Of a DNA stretch of 18,706 nucleotides, positions 7,191-12,933 are shown in pieces. Made by a program: the position numbers and the translations under genes. Numbering within the stretch: the stretch's first letter is position 1; each line of letters begins with the position of its first letter. The notes under the pieces are model-generated. The model did not search any database. It was not told the DNA's origin and saw nothing but the letters and a program-made list of their open reading frames with translations. Source of the stretch: Acidobacteriaceae bacterium (GTDB taxonomy: Bacteria; Acidobacteriota; Terriglobia; Terriglobales; Acidobacteriaceae); the NCBI GenBank assembly GCA_003135495.1, contig PLBX01000245.1, positions 4,970-23,675 of the forward strand. The letters are read 5' to 3'.

Positions 7191-7253
7191 TCTATGGGAT
7201 GCGGGCGGCGCATGGTGAGAATCTTAGATTCCCGCTGTAGAGGGGTGAGTAGG

Positions 7254-7313
7254 GGTCCTTCGACTTCGCAGCACGAATCGCTTCGCGAATCGTGCTGCTG
7301 CGCTCAGGATGAC
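7254..7313 (+). repeat. GGTCCTTCG...CTCAGGATGACA repeat with inserted hairpin
   Basis: The outer parts, GGTCCTTCGACTTCG and CGCTCAGGATGACA, match a compact 26-base copy at 9856-9881. Between them sits a hairpin: GCAGCACGAATCGC (7268-7281), loop TTC, GCGAATCGTGCTGC (7285-7298), with a single A-A mismatch in the stem. It lies just beyond the hemY stop (7327) and may act as the 3' end of the haem transcript. Confidence 0.7.
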
Positions 7314-7326
7314 AAATTTTTAGTTA

Positions 7327-8739
7327 CTATGCGGCGGACCATATTCCCATCTCGGCCAGGATTTTGCTGGCGGCTTCGGTGCCGGAGCGGACACAGTCTG
7401 GGACACCTATTCCGGTATAACCGTTGCCTGCTAGCGCTAGGCCAGGAAGGTTTTGGCGTAGTGCTTCTATGCGCTGCAAACGTTCCAGATGGCCTACGGA
7501 ATACTGCGCCATTGCGGATCTCCATTTATAGACGCGGGAGAATAACGGTTCGGAGCGGAGATTGATGATTTGCTCTAGCTCATCGCGGACTATTTGAACG
7601 ATTTCTTCTTCGCTGCTTTGTAGAATTTGCTCGTCGCGCGCGCCGCCTAGAAAACAGCGGATGATGGCGCGATCGGCGGGAGCGCGATGAGGGAACTTAT
7701 TGTGAACGAACGTAGCGGCTAACATGCGACGGCCGGCGCTGCGGGGTACCAGAAATCCGAAGCCCGGTGGAAGGGCGCGGCGCACTTTGTCGTCATAACC
7801 AAGTGTCACGGTAACGGACGAGCTGTACTGGATGCTGCGCAATTCGGCGGACAAGTTCTCATCCGCGCTTTGCAATACCGACGCTGCGGCTGGGGTTGGA
7901 GTCGCGATAATCACGGCATCAAATTGATCGCTCTGGTATCCGGCGGAAACCGTCCACCCCTCTAATTCGCGAACTAATAACTCGACGGGCACAGAAGTTT
8001 TCAATGCGTTCGGATCGAGATTGGCGACGAGAGCATCGGTCATTTGCTGCATGCCATTCTTGAGCGAAGTGAACAACGGGCGCGCTGGGGCTTTTGGCGC
8101 TGCGGCCATTTTTTTGCGAGCGGAGAGCATGGCGCGGCCGAGGCTGCCGTGCTTCGATTCCATGTCTGCGAAGCGCGGCAACACGGCGCGCACGCTTAAT
8201 TGCGTGGCCTCGCCGCCATAAACTCCGGAGAGCAGCGGGTCGGCCAGCATGTCAACCATCTCGGGGCCGTAGTGGCGCTCTACCATCTCAGCCACGGTTT
8301 CATCGGCTGAAGCTTTGTGCGGCGGATGAAACCACTCTCTGGCCATGCGCAATTTTGTACGTACAGAAAAGAGCGGCGAAAGAACGGTGGGCATGATCTT
8401 GGTGGGAACCATGAACATGAGTCCGTCAGGCATTACGACCAGCTTGTTCTTGACGAGAATGTAGGTCTTACGAGCGGCGTCGTTCGAGCCTATGAGTTGA
8501 TCGCCTAATCCAAGCCTGGTGCAGAGGTCGGCGGCCCACGGCTTTTCGGTAAGAAATGAATCGGGGCCGGCTTCGACGAGGCAGCCGTCAACGCGCTCGG
8601 TGACGAGCACTCCGCCGAGGCGGGGCTTGGATTCGAACAGGACGTACTCTACGGGCGTACCGGAGCGGCGTTTTTCTTCGATGGTGTAGGCGGCGGAGAG
8701 GCCGGAGATTCCGCCTCCGATGATGGCGATTCGTTTCAT
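7327..8739 (-). CDS. hemY: HemY-type porphyrinogen oxidase (protoporphyrinogen IX / coproporphyrinogen III oxidase)
   Basis: FAD-dependent oxygen-requiring oxidase that removes six electrons from a porphyrinogen. The 470 residues match the family length. The N-terminal dinucleotide fold is IAIIGGGISGLSAAY (4-18), then FESKPRLGGVLVTE and the family motif VEAGPDSFLTEKPWA. The middle has MLADPLLSGVYGGEA, typical of HemY/PPOX. The C-terminus has LPGLALAGNGYTGIGVPDCVRSGTEAA, the second FAD-binding part. It is the third gene of the hemE-hemH-hemY run. The 42-base gap to hemH consists of a GAGCTACGGGCT-type repeat, and no Shine-Dalgarno is visible before its ATG. Sequence alone does not separate the protoporphyrinogen from the coproporphyrinogen oxidase. 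The symbol follows the family. Confidence 0.93.
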   Translation of the reverse strand: MKRIAIIGGGISGLSAAYTIEEKRRSGTPVEYVLFESKPRLGGVLVTERVDGCLVEAGPDSFLTEKPWAADLCTRLGLGDQLIGSNDAARKTYILVKNKLVVMPDGLMFMVPTKIMPTVLSPLFSVRTKLRMAREWFHPPHKASADETVAEMVERHYGPEMVDMLADPLLSGVYGGEATQLSVRAVLPRFADMESKHGSLGRAMLSARKKMAAAPKAPARPLFTSLKNGMQQMTDALVANLDPNALKTSVPVELLVRELEGWTVSAGYQSDQFDAVIIATPTPAAASVLQSADENLSAELRSIQYSSSVTVTLGYDDKVRRALPPGFGFLVPRSAGRRMLAATFVHNKFPHRAPADRAIIRCFLGGARDEQILQSSEEEIVQIVRDELEQIINLRSEPLFSRVYKWRSAMAQYSVGHLERLQRIEALRQNLPGLALAGNGYTGIGVPDCVRSGTEAASKILAEMGIWSAA

Positions 8740-8792
8740 AGTGTGGCTACGAGCTGCGGGCTACGGGCTTCGAGCTGCGAGCTACGGGCGAG
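8740..8792. repeat. Short degenerate tandem repeat in the hemH-hemY junction
   Basis: Alternating GCTACGGGCT, CGAGCTGCG and GAGCTACGGGC units fill the whole 42-base gap and contain the hemH stop codon (8782-8784). The word GAGCT(A/G)CG(A/G)GC recurs about four times. Confidence 0.7.
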
Positions 8793-9813
8793 CTTTGCTC
8801 GGTTGATAATGGCCATCAGCTTCTTGCTTGATGCCGCTTACCTTCATGCGTTTGCTTACTAATTCTGCCAGGGCCGCGGTTAATGTCTTTGAGCCATTCA
8901 ATGATTCTGCTCTCCATAGGCGCATGTTTTCTTTGTCGGCGAATTGTTTGAAAAAGATGTCGATGTCGTAGAGGACTTCCACGTGGTCGCAGAGAAATCC
9001 TACGGGATGAATGAAAACGCCGCTGTGACCTTTGGTTTTCAAATTCTTAATTGTTTCTTCTACTGTGGGGCCAATCCATTTGCCGCCGGACATGCCCTGG
9101 CTTTGGAAAGCGAACGTCCAATCGCTGGGTTCGAGGGCGGCTTGCGTGGCTACGAGTTCAGCGGTTTCTTTGGCTTGACGTTCGTAGGGGTCGCCTTCGG
9201 TAATGGTGCGCTCGGGGACGCTGTGGGCGGTGAAGATTATTGGAAGTTTCGCGCCATGCTCGGCGTTGGCTTTTTCCCAACCTTCGAGCAGCTTTTCTGC
9301 GAATGCTTTTATGAGGAGCGGCTCGTCGTGCCACTCTTCGACGAAATCCATCTTGAAGAGAATATTTCCGGCGGCGGTGACGGCGTTGCGATAAAGGCCG
9401 ACGCTGGTGCGCGAATTTTGCGGGGCGAGGCAGACGGCGATTACGCGCTCGTAATTCTCAGCGGAGATAGTTTTTACTGCATCGTCGATGAAGGGCTTCC
9501 AGTTGCGCATGCCAGCGAAGACGGGCATGTTCAGCGACTGGGAAAGTTGGTGGGCTTGGAGAAGAGTCCAACAGGCCAAGGGGGAAAAACCGATGAGGGA
9601 ATAGCGGCGGCGGATTTCTTCGATTACGGCGGGCGGGAGTGGGCGGCCTCCGGTGACGTAATTTAGGAATTCGGGGGTCTGATCGGGATTCTCGGGGCTG
9701 CCGTGGGCTAATAAGAGGATGGCGGTTTTTGCGCGTGGCCTTGAGCCGAACGAACTTTTCTGATTGGCGCAGTAGCATTGGCTGCTTGATAGTGCAAGCG
9801 GGCACGGGGTCAT
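8782..9813 (-). CDS. hemH: Ferrochelatase
   Basis: Inserts ferrous iron into a porphyrin. Of 343 residues, the core begins at AKTAILLLAHGSPENP (28-43). Later motifs are FTAHSVPERT with catalytic H197, FAFQSQGMSGGKWIGP, and HPVGFLCDHVEVLYDID with E279, which together form the known active-site pair. The first about 27 residues (MTPCPLALSSSQCYC...) precede the usual start and carry three cysteines. The ATG at 9813 has a strong GGGAG six bases upstream, so the extension may be real. The same GGGAG lies in one arm of a 10-bp inverted repeat. The C-terminal residues and stop fall at or in a dispersed repeat. It follows hemE after 163 bases and precedes hemY by 42. Whether its substrate is protoporphyrin or coproporphyrin is not decided by sequence. 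Confidence 0.95.
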   Translation of the reverse strand: MTPCPLALSSSQCYCANQKSSFGSRPRAKTAILLLAHGSPENPDQTPEFLNYVTGGRPLPPAVIEEIRRRYSLIGFSPLACWTLLQAHQLSQSLNMPVFAGMRNWKPFIDDAVKTISAENYERVIAVCLAPQNSRTSVGLYRNAVTAAGNILFKMDFVEEWHDEPLLIKAFAEKLLEGWEKANAEHGAKLPIIFTAHSVPERTITEGDPYERQAKETAELVATQAALEPSDWTFAFQSQGMSGGKWIGPTVEETIKNLKTKGHSGVFIHPVGFLCDHVEVLYDIDIFFKQFADKENMRLWRAESLNGSKTLTAALAELVSKRMKVSGIKQEADGHYQPSKARP

Positions 9814-9819
9814 CTTTCG

Positions 9820-9889
9820 CTCCCAATTGGTGATTGGATATTGCGGCGAAAAGCAGGTCCTTCGCTTCGCTCAGGATGACAATTGGGAG
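9820..9889 (-). promoter_or_regulatory. Inverted repeat that could sequester the hemH ribosome-binding site
   Basis: CTCCCAATTG (9820-9829) and CAATTGGGAG (9880-9889) are exact reverse complements separated by 50 bases. On the hemE-hemH transcript the downstream arm contains the hemH GGGAG. A 10-bp stem would hide the ribosome-binding site. The loop contains the dispersed GGTCCTTCG repeat. Alternatively the arms are the ends of a small repeat element. Confidence 0.5.
9856..9881 (+). repeat. GGTCCTTCG...CTCAGGATGACA repeat, compact copy
   Basis: GGTCCTTCGCTTCGCTCAGG followed by ATGACA. It shares both ends with the longer copy at 7254-7313. It lies in the hemE-hemH gap. Confidence 0.75.
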
Positions 9890-9899
9890 GGTAGTGATG

Positions 9900-9960
9900 A
9901 CGATTCGGAGAGTTGCGGTGACAGTTCGGTGACAGGCGATAACGATGCGGAGAGTGGTGA
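9900..9960 (+). repeat. Degenerate direct repeat in the hemE-hemH gap
   Basis: ACGATTCGGAGAGTTGCGGT (9900-9919) recurs as ACGATGCGGAGAGTGGTGA (9942-9960), with the CGGTGACA word doubled between them. No coding potential is seen. The function is unknown. Confidence 0.5.
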
Positions 9961-9976
9961 TTTGTTGAGGTAAACA

Positions 9977-11038
9977 TCACCGTTTACTCTCCTCTCCTGA
10001 TTTGAAATCTGCGGAATGATCGCGAATGTAATCGCATAGGGCTTTTACGTTCTCCACCGGAGTTTCGGGGAGAATGCCGTGGCCTAAATTGAAGACGTGG
10101 CCGGGGCGTCCGGCGGCTTGCTTCAGAATATTTTCGGCGCGTGACTTCAATTCTTTCCAGTCGGCGAAGAGGAGCACGGGATCGAGATTGCCTTGCACCG
10201 CGCCTTTGAAACGTAAACTCTTCCATCCGGTATCGAGCGGGATGCGCCAGTCGAGGCCGATTACTTCGGCTCCGGTTTCTTGCATGGAAGGGAGAAGCGT
10301 TGAGCTGTCGGTGCCGAAATAAATCACGGGAACGCGGGTTTTTTGCAGGCGTTTCACCAGGTCGGTAACATGCGGCAGAACGTAGCGGCGATAATCTTCC
10401 ACGCTAAGGCAGCCTACCCAACTGTCGAAGATTTGGATGGTATCGGCTCCGGCGCGGACCTGCTCGGTAGAATACTCGGCGGTCACGGCGACCAACTTTT
10501 TCATTAGCTCGTTCCACGCGGCGGGAACGGAGTACATCATTTTTTTGGTGAACAGATAATTGCGCGAACCTCCGCCTTCGATCATGTAGCTTGCTAAAGT
10601 AAAAGGCGCTCCGCAGAAGCCGATGACGGGAAGTTTGTTGCCAAAGTGCTTGCACACTAATTTCACTGCTTCGGAAACATAGCCGAGATCGGCGGCGCGA
10701 TCGGTGCGAAGGCTGGCTACGTCTTCGGATGTACGCACGGGCTTTTCAATCTTTGGGCCTTCGCCGGCGGCGAAATGAAAGGGCAGTCCCATGACTTCGA
10801 GGGGGAGTAGCAGATCGGCAAAAATTATGGCCGCATCAACTTTTAGAATTTCGGCGGCTTCGATGGTGACTTGGGCAGCGACTTGTGGCTTCTTACAGAT
10901 CTCGATGAGCGAGTATTGTTTGCGGATGGCGCGGTACTCGGGCATGTATCGTCCGGCCTGGCGCATGAACCAAACTGGAGTGCGTTCGGTGGGCTGAGCC
11001 TTGACGGCGCGAATGAAAAGAGAATCAGAGGCTGACAT
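9977..11038 (-). CDS. hemE: Uroporphyrinogen decarboxylase
   Basis: Decarboxylates the four acetate side chains of uroporphyrinogen III to give coproporphyrinogen III in the cytoplasm. The 353-residue length is typical. Seen: the N-terminal signature PVWFMRQAGRYMPEYR (21-36, with substrate-binding R26 and R30), catalytic D75 in IFADLLLPL, GFCGAPFTLASYMIEGGGS, and the C-terminal HVFNLGHGILPETP with H320. All expected active-site residues are present. The ATG at 11038 gives the expected distance to the signature. It heads the minus-strand haem run and is divergent from the HtrA gene, whose spacer holds overlapping inverted repeats. A small inverted repeat (GTAAAC/GTTTAC, 9970-9987) spans its stop codon. 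Confidence 0.97.
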   Translation of the reverse strand: MSASDSLFIRAVKAQPTERTPVWFMRQAGRYMPEYRAIRKQYSLIEICKKPQVAAQVTIEAAEILKVDAAIIFADLLLPLEVMGLPFHFAAGEGPKIEKPVRTSEDVASLRTDRAADLGYVSEAVKLVCKHFGNKLPVIGFCGAPFTLASYMIEGGGSRNYLFTKKMMYSVPAAWNELMKKLVAVTAEYSTEQVRAGADTIQIFDSWVGCLSVEDYRRYVLPHVTDLVKRLQKTRVPVIYFGTDSSTLLPSMQETGAEVIGLDWRIPLDTGWKSLRFKGAVQGNLDPVLLFADWKELKSRAENILKQAAGRPGHVFNLGHGILPETPVENVKALCDYIRDHSADFKSGEESKR

Positions 11039-11074
11039 GAACCTTATAATCTAGCATCTTCGCTCAAATGCGGG

Positions 11075-11104
11075 ATGTGACGTACGTCTCACATGATCTA
11101 TGTG
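11075..11104. promoter_or_regulatory. Overlapping inverted repeats in the hemE/HtrA divergent spacer
   Basis: ATGTGA (11075-11080), eight bases, TCACAT (11089-11094), then GATCT and ATGTG (11100-11104), so three half sites in alternating orientation. GACGTACGTC (11079-11088) inside is itself a perfect 10-bp palindrome. The half site resembles CRP/FNR-family TGTGA/TCACA, but with an 8-base rather than 6-base centre. It is a candidate operator for one or both divergent genes. Confidence 0.4.
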
Positions 11105-11189
11105 GGGGTAAGGCCGCGATTGTATCGGGTCACGGCATATCATCATCTGAGTACTTGATCTGAGAACTAACACTTTTGTGGGCGCGTCG

Positions 11190-11195
11190 AAGGAG
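11190..11195 (+). promoter_or_regulatory. Shine-Dalgarno deciding the HtrA start
   Basis: AAGGAG nine bases before the ATG at 11205. It lies inside the longer frame that would begin at GTG 11178, which has no such site. Confidence 0.6.
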
Positions 11196-11204
11196 TGGTT
11201 GCTT

Positions 11205-12767
11205 ATGCTCTTCCTTGGTTTTTGTGCGAAAGGTCGATTGCGAAACTTGGTCACGGGTCTGGCTATCTCGCTCTGCCTGATTTGTGTTTGCGCGGAACGC
11301 TTATGCTTTGGGCAACAAACTGCGCCGCAAAACCCGGCGGTCGGCGGAACGACGAAGCCTGGCGTTGATAATGCGAGCGCCGACAAGGGTATCGCCGAAA
11401 AGGCAAAGCAGATGGGTACTCGGCCGGCCGAACCGCCGGCAGTGCTGCAGCAGCTTAATTCTGCGATTGAGCAGCTCACCGCGAGGATTTCTCCTGCGGT
11501 GGTTCAGATCCTGGTTACCGGCTATGGGGCTGTTGATGAAAATATTCGCGGTCAGGCAGCAGTCATCACGCGCGAACATGTGATTGGATCGGGAGTAATT
11601 GTAGATCCGGATGGATACATAGTGACGAATGCCCACGTGGTGGAAGGTGCGCAGCGCATTCATGTGGCCCTGCCGATGGCCTCGGTAATTTTTCCGGATC
11701 AGATTGCGCCGGTGGGCAAACAGCGTGTCGTGGAGGCGCGGTTGGTGGGAATGCACAAAGACACCGACCTTGCTGTACTAAAAATTGAAGAGACGGGACT
11801 GCCCACGCTTTCGCTGGGCAACCGCAGGCCGGTGCATCAAGGGGAACTGGTGTTTGCGATGGGAAGTCCTGAAGGGCTTGAGAATTCGGTGACGATGGGA
11901 GTGGTGAGTTCAGTGGCGCGGCAAGCGGATCCCAACCGCCCGATGGTGTACATACAAACGGATGCTCCGATCAATCCGGGGAATAGCGGTGGGCCGCTGG
12001 TTGATTCCGATGGTTACGTGATTGGGATCAACACTTTTATTTTCTCTGAAGCTGGCGGAAGCGAGGGGCTGGGTTTTGCGATTCCGGCGCGCATCGTGCG
12101 CTTCGTGTATCAGAGTTTGCGAAAATATGGGCACGTGCATCGGATCGAGGTGAAGGCCGGGGCGCAAACGATCACTGACAATCTGGCGAAGGGGTTGGGT
12201 CTAAGTCAGAATTGGGGTGTCGTGATCGACGACGTCACGCCCGGAGGACCTGCCGATGCGGGTGGATTGAAAATTGGAGATATCGTTGAAAAGGCCGATG
12301 GACGGGTCATTGGCACTCTACCCGCCTTCATGTCCGCACTTTACCTGCACCCGCTGGATGAAGCGCTGAAGCTCGAGATCTTGCGTGGGAACGAGCGCAA
12401 AATACTTTTCATTGCCGCGCTGGAGATGAAAGATCCGATGGATGCGCTGCCGAGTCTGGCGACGGCGCGCGACAATCTGGTTTCAAGGCTTGGCGTTTTG
12501 GCGCTGGATTTGAACGATGATTTGCGCTCCGCGCTGGGACCGATGAGGAATCCGTCAGGCGTTGTGGTGGTGGCCAGGGTTGCAGATTTCATGAGCGCTG
12601 CGACTGGGCTGCAGACTGGCGACGTGATCCATACCGTGAACCAGAGTCCGGTAGATTCGTTGAGTTCTCTGCGCACCGCTTTGAACCAGATCAAATCGCA
12701 CGATTCTATTGTGCTGCAAGTGGAGCGCGGCGGGGGATTTCAGTGGCTGGCGTTTGAGATGGAGTGA
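11205..12767 (+). CDS. DegP/HtrA-type serine protease with two PDZ domains
   Basis: A 520-residue envelope protease for misfolded proteins. It has an N-terminal hydrophobic segment (about residues 12-26, VTGLAISLCLICVCA) acting as signal or anchor. The trypsin-like domain shows catalytic H144 (VTNAHVVEG), D188 (KDTDLAVLKI) and S261 (NPGNSGGPLV), so the triad is complete. PDZ1 spans about 310-405 (WGVVIDDVTPGGPADAGGLK, GDIVEKADG) and PDZ2 about 425-515 (GVVVVARVADFMSAATGLQ, GDVIHTVNQSPV). An unusual insert of about 20 residues (ASVIFPDQIAPVGKQRVVEA) lies between H and D. The ATG at 11205 has AAGGAG nine bases upstream and is preferred over GTG 11178. It is divergent from hemE. The M28 peptidase follows on the same strand, separated by an inverted repeat. 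The exact HtrA paralogue (DegP, DegQ or DegS) is not assignable. Confidence 0.93.
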   Translation: MLFLGFCAKGRLRNLVTGLAISLCLICVCAERLCFGQQTAPQNPAVGGTTKPGVDNASADKGIAEKAKQMGTRPAEPPAVLQQLNSAIEQLTARISPAVVQILVTGYGAVDENIRGQAAVITREHVIGSGVIVDPDGYIVTNAHVVEGAQRIHVALPMASVIFPDQIAPVGKQRVVEARLVGMHKDTDLAVLKIEETGLPTLSLGNRRPVHQGELVFAMGSPEGLENSVTMGVVSSVARQADPNRPMVYIQTDAPINPGNSGGPLVDSDGYVIGINTFIFSEAGGSEGLGFAIPARIVRFVYQSLRKYGHVHRIEVKAGAQTITDNLAKGLGLSQNWGVVIDDVTPGGPADAGGLKIGDIVEKADGRVIGTLPAFMSALYLHPLDEALKLEILRGNERKILFIAALEMKDPMDALPSLATARDNLVSRLGVLALDLNDDLRSALGPMRNPSGVVVVARVADFMSAATGLQTGDVIHTVNQSPVDSLSSLRTALNQIKSHDSIVLQVERGGGFQWLAFEME

Positions 12768-12774
12768 GTGCTTT

Positions 12775-12853
12775 TACCACAGGGAGCACAGAGGGACAGA
12801 GGGGCACAGGGAATTCAAAGTCTTCTCCGGTGTCCTCTGTGCCTCCAGTGGTA
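12775..12853 (+). repeat. TTACCACAGG repeat, copy 3, forming a long inverted repeat (possible terminator)
   Basis: TACCACAGGGAGCACAGAGG (12775-12794) faces CCTCTGTGCCTCCAGTGGTA (12834-12853), pairing 17 of 20 bases around a 39-base loop. It begins seven bases after the HtrA stop. Unlike copies 1 and 2 this copy has both arms, suggesting that the others are half elements. It could insulate HtrA from the peptidase gene. No T-run follows. Confidence 0.65.
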
Positions 12854-12903
12854 GAGATTCAAGCTGTTGAACTGGGATTGCTAAGGACGAGACGCGAAGC
12901 GGT

Positions 12904-12909
12904 TATAAT
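12904..12909 (+). promoter_or_regulatory. Probable -10 box of the M28 peptidase gene
   Basis: A perfect TATAAT 24 bases before the ATG at 12934, followed by AAAAGGAG just ahead of the start. The -35 region is poor (TTGCTA at 20 bases spacing), so the promoter is plausible, not certain. Confidence 0.45.
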
Positions 12910-12933
12910 GGCACCTTTCTCAAAAGGAGCTGC

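Larger units (their letters stand above)
6990..7326. other. Repeat-filled intergenic region between transporter and hemY
   Basis: This 337-base gap holds three unrelated repeat types: a TTACCACAGG copy (7085-7128), an imperfect GACGGGGC hairpin (7173-7190) and a GGTCCTTCG element carrying a hairpin (7254-7313). The only long open frame (7158-7565, plus) runs through the repeats into the antisense of hemY and is not credible. No promoter for the transporter was identified with confidence. Confidence 0.7.

Noticed and set aside
8944..9666. 240-codon plus-strand frame over hemH
   Set aside because: Antisense of ferrochelatase with its full active site. The product is Gly/Phe/Asp-rich without any recognisable motif.
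11045..11050. TATAAT on the plus strand in the hemE/HtrA spacer
   Set aside because: It lies seven bases from the hemE start and about 155 bases before the HtrA start, with no -35 at a usable distance.
284..12853. CRISPR array or insertion sequence as the source of the repeats
   Set aside because: Copies are far apart, single, of different families and without regular spacers. No cas or transposase gene is present.
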